From Colias croceus (taxonomy: Eukaryota; Arthropoda; Insecta; Lepidoptera; Pieridae), in NCBI RefSeq assembly GCF_905220415.1, contig NC_059568.1, forward strand, positions 434,001-498,000: a stretch of DNA of 64,000 nt, given 5' to 3'. Under the pieces are notes generated by a model. That model searched no databases and was not told where the DNA came from. It saw only the letters and a list, made by a program, of their open reading frames with translations. Below, piece by piece: positions 31,401 to 41,829 of the stretch; positions within the stretch are counted from its first letter, which is position 1; each line of letters begins with the position of its first letter. The position numbers were made by a program, and so were the translations under genes.

Positions 31401-33746
31401 AACAACACGAAGTTTGGTAGTTTCCTTGTCTTCCCTTATCACGGCGTGATGAGGAAGATAAAAGGAAAACGGATACTCAATATCCTCCTTACTTAGAATC
31501 GGCTTCATGTGTGTCTGGTTCTGGTAGTCGACTATAACCTTCTCATATTCAGCGTGCAAGTCAGAATTCTTTTTAAACTTTCTTTCTAATACCTTAAATC
31601 TCTTCAACGCAACTTCCTTGGAATTTCCGTAAACACACTTTGGATCTGGCTCCTTAAATGGCAATCTCACTACGTAACGACCTTCTTCATTTCTTGTGGT
31701 AGTACTCTCATAAATTTCTTCACATCTGATTTCTTCCTTCGTAAGTTTCTTTCCTATTAAATCTGGTTCTCTTTCAATTTCCCAAAACTGTGTCAAAATA
31801 TTATCTTCTCTTACCTGTAAATGTAAATTTACTACTCTAGGATTTGATTCTTCATTTTCGCCTATTCTTCCAGACAAGATCCAGCCAAGATGAGTATTCT
31901 GTGCAATAGGGCCGTCATGTATAGGATGTTTCAAGAAACCACTCAACATTATTTGACTGAAAATATCAACTCCCAAAATAATATCTATCTTACCAGGTGA
32001 ACCATATTTGGGATCTGCTAAAGGTAGATTACTGAGCTCTGGCCAATCAAAAATGGAAACCTTACTCGACGGAAGAAACGATGTTAAAGATGGCAATACA
32101 AATGCATTTACTGAAACAGAAAATTCATGATTATGTAGAGATTCTAACTCAAAAGAAACAATGTGCTTAGATCTAAGTTTACCATCACCTACGCCAGTTA
32201 TTAAACCGTTTATTGGTGTACGCTTAAAACATAAATATTGTACAGTACTTTCGGTAATAAAAGAGGCCTCAGAGCCTTGATCGATTAATATTCGCGCAGT
32301 TTGGACGCAGCCATTTGCGGATTTAATCCTAGCTAATGCTGTGGCTAATAACACTTTGACTTGATGTGTATCTTTCGCAAAATGAGCTACTACTTTCTTA
32401 TCATAATGGCGATTCTCATCTAAACTCGTCGGTTGGTGGCCTTTACTCGTACATGGTTCCCCAGACACAGGGGGAGGATCTCTTTCTATATGCAGCAGAG
32501 TGTGGTGTCGTCTGCCACAACGCCGGCAACACGTCGACTGGTGACAGCTCCTCACGTTGTGGTTGGATGAAAAACAATTGAAGCAAAGTCTCTTGGCTTG
32601 AATAAACTCATATCTCTCTTCGGGAGACTTGCCTCCAAATTGTTTACATTGGTATAATAAATGGGCATCTGAACAGCATACGCAGACTTTATTATTTTCT
32701 TTGTAAGTATCTTTTTTATTATCTTGTATAATATGAAACGATTTTTGTCTTGTTTGCTTAGGACTTATACTGTTCTTCATGTTTTGTTTAGATTCACCTA
32801 CTAGCATCTCCAATGTTCTAAATCTACTTTCCAGGAAGGTTACAAGCTCACTCCATTTTGGGATGCTGTCGGTTTGAGATCGGCCAGCCTCGGTCTCCCA
32901 CTGGCGGCGGGACTCTAAATCTAATTTTGAGACTATTAAAAAATTAATGATCGCATCCCACGAAGACACGTCAATATCTAAATTCTTTAGAGCCTTCAAA
33001 CATGCCTCCGTGGTATCGATAAGATGCTTGATTGCTGTAGCCGACTCGCTAGACATAGGCTTTTGACCGAACAAACGTTTTAGAATTTCGTTGACATTGA
33101 ATCTTTTGTTATTATACCTGCGCTTTAATCTGTCCCACGCCTCTTCATAATTTGTATCGGTAGTCGATAAGCTCCTTAATAAATTCTCAGGTTCGCCTTT
33201 TAAACTACATTTCAGGTAATGCAACTTCTGAACCTGGCTTAATGATGGATTTCTATCGATCAAAGAGACAAACATGTCATGGAAGCTCTGCCACTCTTCA
33301 TAATTACCGGAGAATGTGGGTAACTGTATTTGTGGGAGCTTCACCTCACTGCTTACACAGGTGACGTTCGATGGACTGACTTTAGAAGAACTCGCTGAGC
33401 TGGAACCAAGATCAACTTTCATTTTTGATTTGTAACTAATATAAATTTCTTCTAGGTTATCATAGATCTCTTCGGTAAAATAGGGAGTTTTTTCGCGTTC
33501 CCTTTTTGATGCAACTGATATAATATTCAAATGATTCTCGGTAAACTTCTTCCAACTTGCCTCTAAACATTCTAATTTTATTTCTATGTAAACGTTTGTC
33601 AGTCTCTCTTTTGGAGTTTTTTTATAATTTGAAAAACTTTTATTTATTTGCTCATGTATTTCCACTTGCTGAGCAACGAATGGATCCATATTTTCTATCT
33701 TTAATGTTATATAAGTTCGAAATTTTTGAAATTTTTCTAAGTTCAA
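28488..33746 (-). CDS. BEL/Pao gag-pol polyprotein
   Basis: A single 1752-residue frame. In order: a gag-like N-terminus with the BEL/Pao signature LPTFSGNYEEWQSF (about 142-155); three Cys/His knuckles (about 355-417, e.g. CFNCFSSNHNVRSC); an aspartic protease with LIDQGSEAS (about 487-495); a reverse transcriptase with YMDD (902-905); an RNase H region with FADAS (about 1090); and an integrase with an H/C zinc-binding part followed by GVDFTG and SDNGTNFVGAD (about 1430-1510). A conserved C-terminal tail of the BEL/Pao type (GHFLVGEPL, then KWxLGKI) follows. YMDD instead of YVDD is common in insect BEL elements. No stop or frameshift is seen, so the copy may be functional. The proteins would assemble cytoplasmic particles, reverse-transcribe the RNA and integrate it. 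Confidence 0.93.
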   Translation of the reverse strand: MNLEKFQKFRTYITLKIENMDPFVAQQVEIHEQINKSFSNYKKTPKERLTNVYIEIKLECLEASWKKFTENHLNIISVASKREREKTPYFTEEIYDNLEEIYISYKSKMKVDLGSSSASSSKVSPSNVTCVSSEVKLPQIQLPTFSGNYEEWQSFHDMFVSLIDRNPSLSQVQKLHYLKCSLKGEPENLLRSLSTTDTNYEEAWDRLKRRYNNKRFNVNEILKRLFGQKPMSSESATAIKHLIDTTEACLKALKNLDIDVSSWDAIINFLIVSKLDLESRRQWETEAGRSQTDSIPKWSELVTFLESRFRTLEMLVGESKQNMKNSISPKQTRQKSFHIIQDNKKDTYKENNKVCVCCSDAHLLYQCKQFGGKSPEERYEFIQAKRLCFNCFSSNHNVRSCHQSTCCRRCGRRHHTLLHIERDPPPVSGEPCTSKGHQPTSLDENRHYDKKVVAHFAKDTHQVKVLLATALARIKSANGCVQTARILIDQGSEASFITESTVQYLCFKRTPINGLITGVGDGKLRSKHIVSFELESLHNHEFSVSVNAFVLPSLTSFLPSSKVSIFDWPELSNLPLADPKYGSPGKIDIILGVDIFSQIMLSGFLKHPIHDGPIAQNTHLGWILSGRIGENEESNPRVVNLHLQVREDNILTQFWEIEREPDLIGKKLTKEEIRCEEIYESTTTRNEEGRYVVRLPFKEPDPKCVYGNSKEVALKRFKVLERKFKKNSDLHAEYEKVIVDYQNQTHMKPILSKEDIEYPFSFYLPHHAVIREDKETTKLRVVFDASCKGNNNISLNDTLLVGPKIQQDLRHIIMRWRTHIYCIVADIVQMYRQIVVHEDDSNFQRILWRDDPSQPIQHFKLSRLTFGTACAPYLAVKSLQQLARDEESKHPLAAKITLEDFYMDDLLTGCNSEEEAIDIYTEMNQLMSRGGFKLQKWCSNCPKLLNHIANDNQSSKDTFIFKVNDTIKVLGISWNKNIDKFEYTYNLPELDEPVTKRKVLSDIARLYDPLGWVAPVLITAKIFMQTLWKSGLNWDENLSSELLNQWLHFRKELDGIRGIAVPRWLSTTNDNPVELHVFADASQVAYAAVVYLKTVDTEGNTYVNVVTSKTKVAPIQKEISIPRMELCAVLLAAKLISEVAQVLQVPKDKLFAWSDSTIVLAWLRGEPSRWTTFVSNRVSEILTVLDSDQWNHVATDQNPADCASRGISSRELIHYDLWWHGPKSLRENHVYSTHLDVDTDVELRPLKVLTNTMRSDEEFIWERFSNLTRMLRVLSYCRKFLKLREPKELRDVNKRITTNEMNATLDTIVKATQRLYFADEINKLMSRTGSVTKGSPLHTLAPFLDEKGLLRVGGRIQLSSVQFNKKHPLIMPSESHLTRLLILDAHHRTLHGGPQLMINFLRSKFWILRLREKVKKCYRECMTCLRYSRQDNNQLMGQLPKVRLTPDKPFRSSGVDFTGYIDIRFSPGRGSKSYKGYICLFVCMATKAIHLEAVSDLTSSGFIAAFKRFVSRRGHCRDLYSDNGTNFVGADKELRKMLCQAKSELADEIANLLTQDGTTWHFIPPHAPNFGGLWEAGVRSVKTHLKRIIGDAILTFEELTTVLTQVEACLNSRPISAISDNPDDEMPLTPGHFLVGEPLVLIPDSDYSKTSLTGLQRWKLTQRMVNNFWKTWSKEYLVTLNNRYKWFSKKTEPDVDDIVIIRDHNIPPAKWLLGKIVEKHPGKDNLTRVVTIKTKNGLCKRPCNKLCILPKA

Positions 33747-33853
33747 AATTTTTGAAATTTTTCTAAGTCCAAAATGTTTGAAATTTTTCTAAGTCCCAGT
33801 TATCACTACACTGAATTTTTAAAAGTCTTTTTATCCCGGGTTTCGGCACCAGA
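33747..33853 (-). other. BEL/Pao leader with primer-binding-like site
   Basis: On the minus strand 'tggtgccgaaacccggga' begins two bases inside the 5' LTR, where the tRNA primer would anneal; I do not assign the tRNA. Next to it are three imperfect repeats of 'tttttgaaatttttctaagt' (about 33720-33795). Confidence 0.65.
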
Positions 33854-34050
33854 TGTCGCTGCGTACACTGTCACTAATTCACTTTCACGAATAAAACACC
33901 ACTGCTGCTGGTAAGGCTTTTTATTAAGCAAAACAAAATTATATATATGACATAGAAAAAACAAATCACAAGCGAGTTACAACTTCGAGATATTCTAACG
34001 TGGCGCCATCTAGTTTGCGATAAGGAACTAAACGTAGACGGTATTGAACA
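33854..34050 (-). repeat. BEL/Pao LTR (5' LTR in element orientation)
   Basis: 197 bp, identical to 27988-28184. It would hold the element promoter on the minus strand. The right target duplication CAAGG follows at 34051-34055. Confidence 0.92.
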
Positions 34051-34264
34051 CAAGGTGTGGGCTTAAAGAATCAAATTCAACTAAATGATATTTCACAGAG
34101 AAGCCTTTTATTCTTAATAATTACAAAAATAAAATTTCAAACGCTAGGGCGGCTCTCGGAGGATCGCATATATAATTCAGGACAGTCGCGTTGTTAATAA
34201 TAGACTACATGAAGAGCTTATCTCTCATCTTGAGCGCGTCCTTAGAAAATGTTCAACATTTATA

Positions 34265-34946
34265 CAGGGTGTCCCAAAAAGTAGTGATGAACGGAAGCTG
34301 GGAGGTAGAGGACCTAGAGGGCTATCCGAATCACCCCCATGTATGTTATGCGATTTTTCGTAATTTCGGAGTTATGACATTTTTTTCAATTTTTCATCTA
34401 TCGCTGAGTACGATGAGATTTTTATTAATGGTGACGTGAATTATTGCGCTAGATGCTTGATTTTTTTTGTGTGCTATGCTGAAAGATAGGCCAATTCAGT
34501 ACGGTAACATTTACTATCGTTAGATCTTCGAATGGAATAAAAAAAAGAATTAAATGCCAAGAAAGGTAAAATTACCCTATTTGTCTACAACTTCAAGGGC
34601 CCATAAAAAAATAAAATCACAGAATTATTATTATTAGCATTTAATTCTTTTTTTATTCCATTCAAAGATCTAACGATAGTGAATGTTACCATGGCATGGC
34701 TGAATTGGCCTATCTTTCAGCTTAGCAAATAAAAAAAAATAAAAAAATCAAGCATCTAGCGCCATAATTGACGTTACCATGAGTGAAAATATCATCGTAC
34801 TCGGTGATAGGTGAAAAATTGAAAAAAAAAACGTCATAACTCCGAAAATACGAAAAATCGCATAACATACATGGGGGTGATTCGGATAGCCCTCTAGGTC
34901 CTCTACCTCTCAGCTTCCGTTCATCACTACTTTTTGGGACACCCTG
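34265..34946. mobile_element. 682-bp palindromic foldback element with TA duplication
   Basis: The ends are CAGGGTGTCCCAAAAAGTAG and its reverse complement, each flanked by TA (34263-34264 and 34947-34948). Arms of roughly 300 bases pair along most of their length with scattered mismatches; a short centre around 34565-34635 is unpaired. TA duplication with long arms suggests a non-autonomous Tc1/mariner-related element. There is no transposase; open frames inside are by-products of the arms. Confidence 0.8.
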
Positions 34947-34948
34947 TA

Positions 34949-35496
34949 TAAATAAATAAATCATTTATTTCACACAATAACTTTACAAATCAAAGTGGCT
35001 CCTAGATAGTAAGATATAATAAATTTATGAAGACTCTCATTAAAGATCCTATATTCCCACCTTCGTTTCGGTTTGTTCTTAATTTTAATATTTAAGTATA
35101 CAATTAAATTCAAGACATTATAACACTTCAGGCGTGCCAAGAATATAATTCTAAAAGCTCAACTTTTCACTGAAAACAACAAGTCCAATAAATATCGGTT
35201 ACTTATTAATCGTCTCATTTATCGTATTCGCTATTGAATTAATGGATACAAAATTAAAACTGTCTTCAAGTTGTTCAGAAATAATTAAGCATCATTAACA
35301 CCTCGGCTCAGAATTCACTCAAATTAATAAGATCAATTCACGCCTCACGATTTCATTCTCAAAATGGCGACTCAATTAAAAGTTTTCGCGATTCTTCGAA
35401 TAGCCCGAGCTGTGACGAGACCAATTTAATTAATATACAAAATATAAGTGACTGGGTCATGCATAAATGTATCATAAATCTCAATCTATTCTGATA
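34949..35496 (+). other. slo2 intron 1, between two repeats
   Basis: AT-rich intronic DNA with no gene seen. Confidence 0.45.
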
Positions 35497-35627
35497 TCTA
35501 TACATATAATAAATCTGTAGAAAGGTCAATTCTGTACATTGAAAATATTGAAAAATCAAAAAGCATCAAAGCAGGGGGTGTTACTGGATCGATACCAAAC
35601 TCAAATATGTGATTAAAAAATTTTTTA

Positions 35628-35668
<41 letters not shown>

Positions 35669-35834
35669 ATGTTCAGGCATCACGTAAAAAGTAACGGTTC
35701 GATTTTGATGAAACTTGGTATAATTATACCTTATTATCCTGGGCATAAAATAGGATACTTTTTATCCCGGAAAAATATGTAGAAAAAAAAAATCTTAATT
35801 TTTCCGCGCGGACGGAGTCGCGGGCGAAAGCTAG
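35497..35834 (+). mobile_element. Helitron-like element, 338 bp, with CTGT microsatellite
   Basis: Starts TCTATACATATAATAAATCT after A and ends 'gtcgcgggcgaaagctag' before T. A (CTGT)n run occupies 35628-35668. Motifs such as 'ttattatcctgggcataaaa' are typical of a widespread lepidopteran non-autonomous Helitron family. Confidence 0.7.
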
Positions 35835-38800
35835 TTACATAATATTCTTCAACACACAATCTTTTACTATTTTTGTTATCTGGTTAAATTCTACAAGCTT
35901 CATCTTTCGTTAATTTTTTTGACTCTATTTCCAATTTACTGAATTTACTCTTTTTCATATAATGATTTCCTTTCACCATCACAACTTTTAATATTTTGTA
36001 CCTATATTTACTGCTGACGTCGTCCTGTTGCGCTTTGCATTAATAGCATTTTCAGAATGCTCTAGTTCATTAAGTTCTCTTCACACCTAAACTTAAAAGT
36101 TAGCTCAGATGTAGGACGTCAATTTTCAGTGTGAAATAGCCATGATGACCCCAATAACACGGCCGATCTCCTCCGCGCCACGTATCAGGATATTTGCCGT
36201 AAACCTAAGCATGTACGCGACCAAGCGTTCTTGTAAAGAAAATATAATAGTACTTAGAGTGGAAGGGAGAAATCTGTAACGGACTTTTACTTTATTTATA
36301 TATTCGTTCGAAGGTACCTTCATCTTCAAAGCTTGTTTTAAATTACTTGCTACATTAGTAGGTATGTAATATAATTAAGAATATGTTCTTTAGTACATCT
36401 TTTTTTAAATCTAGTAACTAATATTTTAAAGGATTACGAAGGTCAACTTTTCATTACATTATTTATTTAGAGTCCTCATTTTTTGATCCAAATAAAAGGC
36501 AGGTTTCTTCAAATTGTAGATATATGAGGAAAACTTTACATTTTCTCATATTTTCCGTTAAATTATTGTCACTTGTGTAAAACTAGGATATAAAAGGTAT
36601 TTATTATCTAAAATTGAGAGCATGAATTCCAATACGGTCAGAAATTTATATAAAAAAATCTAAATAAATATAAAAAATCTTTTAAATTTACCTTTTGAAA
36701 CGCTAAGCGAGGTTGCGCATAAAGCAAGTGAAATTTCCTGAAATTGGACCCGCTTAAGTTAGCTTAGAACTTACGACATGAATTACAAAACCTCTTTCAT
36801 ATTTTAAACTTAAGGACATTGGAGCTGGAAAAGTCGTTAGTACGTGGTATTCCTAAATCATATTATAATGCCGGATGAAATCCTCGATGCCATTAAACAA
36901 AGATGGCCGATATAAAGGGGCTCGTAAACGTATGAAATAGGAAGGAACATTTATGACGACAGTAACATCGGTGCGCCTCGAGCATGGCTTGATATATCTG
37001 CGAACTACTTACGCAAGAGGATTAAAAATATAAAACAGAGTGTACGGTGTAATGTATCTTTAACGATATCTTTATACGTTTTTATTATTTTTACCCTATA
37101 TACCCCGAGTATTATTACAACGGACTATTTTGGAAAGGTACTTTGTATAAAATAAAGACTGGGAATAAGACTCGTAACACTTCAAAGATAATTCTCAGTT
37201 CTCACATTTCCGAAAGTAAAGGTTGAAGTAAAATCAACAAACGTTTTTAGAATTTAAATCACTCAATTAGCTCACCGAAAACAAAAACGACATCAATAAG
37301 TGATTTTTTTAGTATTTTCAAGTTACGTGGAATAAAAAAATATATTTTTAAGTAAGACCTGATAGACGTAGGTGCTCTTTTAAAAAGTATTTTTCAACCT
37401 TTTAGCACACTTAGAGAGTTGCACCTAAGCGAAAGGCTTAAAAATGTGGTATTACGGCGTGTTTTATCAATAATAGATACAACGTGAAATTCTGAGTTCT
37501 GACTATATATTGGTTTCAAAGTGGCCAATCCAACAAAATATATCAATTCAAGTATTGTAAGCGTGACTTCTAATAATATTACTTTGAGCGAGTGATTACT
37601 ATAGATAGCAATATTTCCAGGTCATTAATCTTTTTACACTTAGAAACTTCATATTAAAGTTCACATTTGTTTAAATAAATTATCAAATTCAGCAAATTAT
37701 AAATTCAACAAATTTAAAATTCCCACTTTTTGTTACCATCTGCAAACTCGGCGTGTAAAGAGGCTCTGAAACAAAGAATATTAACAACTGCGCTTTGTAA
37801 AATACAAAATGGTGAAATACAAAGAGAATCGTGGATTGGGAACGTAGCGTGGGACTCGAATAGATTAGTCTAACTCGAAATATTTGTTATTTCAAACAAT
37901 GAAAATTTATGAAAAGATTTGAGAGGCCTAGTGGTAACCGTAGGGACTATTTTGGACACATTTTTTAAAATGATGCCTACTTTTAGGATATGAAAACATT
38001 AATAAAACAGGAGGAACCGAGTACTTCTTTAAAAACTTTTAACCAATATTTATAAGTATACTCGTTTCTTTCACCCTCACGTTAGTACATATGAAAGTAA
38101 AAGAGACAGACGATTAAAATAATCAATGTAAAAATTTCCACGCGTACCTAGCTGTTCGGATGTACGACTTTATTTAACATCGATGGGTTTGGAGTTTTAA
38201 ATAACTTTAGAACAGTAATTGTAGATCTACCTTTAGGCTATTATTTACTTAATAAGTGGTAATAAATTTTACGCTATTGCGGAATATGGCGGGAAATTTT
38301 AGAAATAATGGCGCGAAATGTAACGACCCGCTGTTCAAATCGTAATTATGATAAATGTGAAATGTTTTTGGGTAACACGCAAATAATTTATATTATGAAT
38401 GTAAAACGAATACCAATAAAGACTGTTATATGAAAGGTGTATGACTACTTTAGATTTTTACTGAAATTCTCGTAGAGTTACGAATTTTTCAACAGAACTT
38501 TCTTCAGAAAAATCAACTTAAAGGACACTAGGTATATGGATTGTATATTCTTTCAAATTGTTCAGTTGTAACCCCTTCTTAGTTGATAAACTTAACTATT
38601 AAATAGAGCCAATATTGAGCCGTTAAATCATTATTATAAATATTTCAAATATTTTAGTGTACATATTTATTTTTCAGAAATTGAAATCACTACTAAGTAA
38701 GTATGTATTTAAAATGTGAAGCAAAGCAAACAAATATTTTCATTATTAATTCCATAATTTAGCTACTTAATTAGATACAACAAATTCAAATAGCCTGAAT

Positions 38801-40313
38801 TTATACATTTCATAATATTATGTTTTCATTTCAGTAAATTTGAAGATCTAATTACTTTGATATCTTCCTTTGATTAACATGAAATAAGCTCTTACGATAC
38901 GCTTTCAGAGCGTCCGCGGCAGTACCCGCTACAGTCTACTCGTGTAATCCATAAGAAAATACCTTGTATAGAATATTACAATAATGAGTACATAAGTTGT
39001 TTACAGATGAAATATACATTATGTTTATATACCAAATTTTGTACACGAAACTGCGAGAAAATCTTTCATATTTTGTAATTATTTTCATGCTCCTTGATCC
39101 TTCGCAGAAATGAAAAGGTACATACATACTTTGATGGAAAAGATCGCTACGTTTAAAAGATATATTTTTATTCAAATAAATGATGAAATATTTAATGGTG
39201 AATAATTTAAAACTAAAATTTTTAATTACGCTATAAGAATACATGGAAGACAAGTTAATGAGTTATTTATTACATAAGTTACTCGTCGTTAACCATAAAG
39301 AATAATATAAAACTAAAAATGGGCGATAGATGAGAAAAATAATAGAAAATTATAAGCATAAAAGAAGTGCAAATTGCAATTAAAATTAAGAAAGAACGTT
39401 TAATTATCAACGATTAAGTGTTAATAGATTATATCTAGTGACAATGAAAATCTCTCGGCAAAATATTTGCGATCTTTCTAGAGCCTCGTTTACGATATAT
39501 TGAATTCTCACAATGTCGGCGACATGAATGGGTATTTGGAAAATTTAGTTTTGTGTTCAAAACCTGTTTGGAATATTTTCGTGATTTTGTAACATTTTGT
39601 GGGATTTTCGTATATGTATTTATGGTTAAACAATCCCTCATGTAGGAAAAAGTGGTCGGTTCTTCAATTACTGTCTTGTAACTAGAAAATGGATAATTTA
39701 CATTATTTCAAACTTTGTTTTTACTGTTCTGTCTTTCAAACATTGATTATATTACAAAATAAAGGTAGATAAGCTTTTCATGAAGTTTTCGTACTCTTTT
39801 CTTTTTTGTTTTTAAGAGTAATTAAAAAAAGTCTAATGTAGCACATAGATATCGCTTTTACACTACTAAAACGTGTACAAATTGTATCAAAAACCATTGC
39901 AATCATACCTGGTATTTGCGTGTAAAACCAGTTTCGTTAGTATAGCTATAAATTACACGGAAAACGTGCTACTCGACCTGAAGAGCCCTCGAGAAACCGT
40001 GAACATAAACAACGTACAGCTTATTCGCTCTGATTGCCTCTATCAATATGCCCTTCGACAATACATATGAATTTTACCCTAGTTGTCATTGTTCTATTTC
40101 AAGTATGGAAATAATTTCAAGATTAAAATTTTGAGTTCAAAGTGCAGACCTATTCTATATATTCTTTTATTTAAAGACACAGTTTTTTTTAATGGAAAAA
40201 TACTTTATTACTACTCTCTATGTACTCTCTAAACAATGATTTTCCCGATTACTAATAGTTTCGTAATTCCTGTTTTTAATGATTACTTATTGTACTCTGA
40301 ATATGAATTGCTC

Positions 40314-40351
40314 TGAACATATAATTAATGATACCCTTAATTATATGTTCA
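40314..40351. repeat. 15-bp perfect hairpin
   Basis: Arms tgaacatataattaa (40314-40328) and its reverse complement (40337-40351) are separated by 8 bases. Confidence 0.6.
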
Positions 40352-40611
40352 CAGCTTGAGTAAATTTCATTAAAACATCTTTATTTTGTAAGAAATTTTC
40401 TATTCCCATCTTTATGTACAGTGTACACCTTTCCGTAAAACTTCTCGAAAACTTCACGACAACTACCCACATTTTGAACATAAACAACGCACCACTCGGT
40501 TCTATCTCCTTATTGAACAAACTCAAAGCAAAATGTGTTTTAATATTAAGTGGATAAAGTTTAAAATTTCAATTCACCATGTAAGCGTGTTTCACGTGCA
40601 CCAGTGCGCTG

Positions 40612-40619
40612 TGACGTCA
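40612..40619. promoter_or_regulatory. full CRE palindrome TGACGTCA
   Basis: A perfect CREB/ATF-type site in a locally GC-richer part of slo2 intron 1 (about 40580-40650). Confidence 0.3.
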
Positions 40620-41821
40620 GAGCAGCGGTCGCCAACCGAAACTTCGTGACAAAAATATATCACAAGTTACAGCTTGACCTGGCTTACTCGGTCTGAAAAG
40701 AACGAACTAGATTATATGTAAGCTCTGGTCAATAGTACCTACAATTGTTTAAAAATATAACACATGAATGTTTGTTAAAAAGAATGCAATATTTTAGGAA
40801 ACAAACCACATGATGATACAAACTGGTAGTGTTTAATCAGTTACGTCATGGTAAGCGACCAACACATTTATAGAAAGGTCTCTGAAAATGCGTTGCTCGC
40901 TTGCAAAGTGTAGGTAAGGGGAAAGGAACTTATTGCCGACGGGAACAAAGGAATAGATTGGGATGAAGAGGAAATGGACACGGTCCAACATAAATCCACA
41001 GAACAAAATCGAAGAGTTTTATGGTAGTACCTTCATACTGCGATACTTTAATCCACATTATAAGGTTGTACTGCAAGCTGTAAATGTTTCAGGTTAAAAT
41101 AATACGCTCTTGAATATTAAATTTACATCTATATAATAGGTATCATTATTTTAATATTTATCAGCATAAAAGCGCATTCTATTTTTAATAGAACAAAATA
41201 TGCAGCTACAAGGTATATTGCTTCAATATTTTTATGAAACATCTAATTTGTGTGTTTAATTTGCTATATAAGACAGAAGATTGCACATTAGCTTTTATGA
41301 CCGCTCTTTTGCAGTAGTAGAAAATATGAAATAAATTTAAAACAGCGCAGTAATTGTTATGTTGTGATAAGACAATGTTTTGTTGTTTGATGTTTAACTT
41401 ATAGTTGTAATAGCTTTTCTCTAGCTTTCACATTTGTTGCTAGAAATAAATGCCTCTACGTACAGAATTTAAAAGAAGTCTCTCAGGTGTTAACCTTCAA
41501 GCCGCTAAAAATGGTTCCAACGTCGCAAACGTTCAAATAACATAAGCGAATTTCCTCTAACAGGGAAACAAATGGGCGACTGAATGAGCACATAAAGAGA
41601 TTATGGAGTTGAGAGCTTTATAAGGCATCTCCTGAGACAATCTACTTTACATCTCAGAATAACGCTCTCACAACACGAAATCATATAAATCCGTACGCTC
41701 TGTACGTCTGTTACGGGCTAACTGGCAGATATTCCTGAAACTTTGACATGCTTGCTAGCTCGAAAGACCAGTATCATACAGTATCCAAACAATATAGCGC
41801 ACGGTACTTATTATTACTACG

Positions 41822-41829
41822 TGACGTCA
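41822..41829. promoter_or_regulatory. full CRE palindrome TGACGTCA
   Basis: The third perfect CREB/ATF-type site in slo2 intron 1, extended to GTGACGTCAC. Confidence 0.3.

Larger units (their letters stand above)
27988..34050 (-). mobile_element. complete BEL/Pao LTR retrotransposon in slo2 intron 1
   Basis: 6063 bp, antisense to the host gene. It has two 197-bp LTRs that read identical throughout, a primer-binding-like site, one polyprotein frame without interruption, a purine-rich tract and a 5-bp target duplication (CAAGG). Identical LTRs mean insertion was recent on an evolutionary scale. No env-like frame is present. Confidence 0.93.

Noticed and set aside
34191..34439. 82-residue frame on + and its 80-residue mirror at 34722-34964
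   Set aside because: Both come from the two arms of the palindromic element; their near-identity reflects the inverted repeat, not two genes.
36126..36329. 67-residue minus-strand frame with a hydrophobic end
   Set aside because: Short, in intron 1, no splice support or recognisable peptide.
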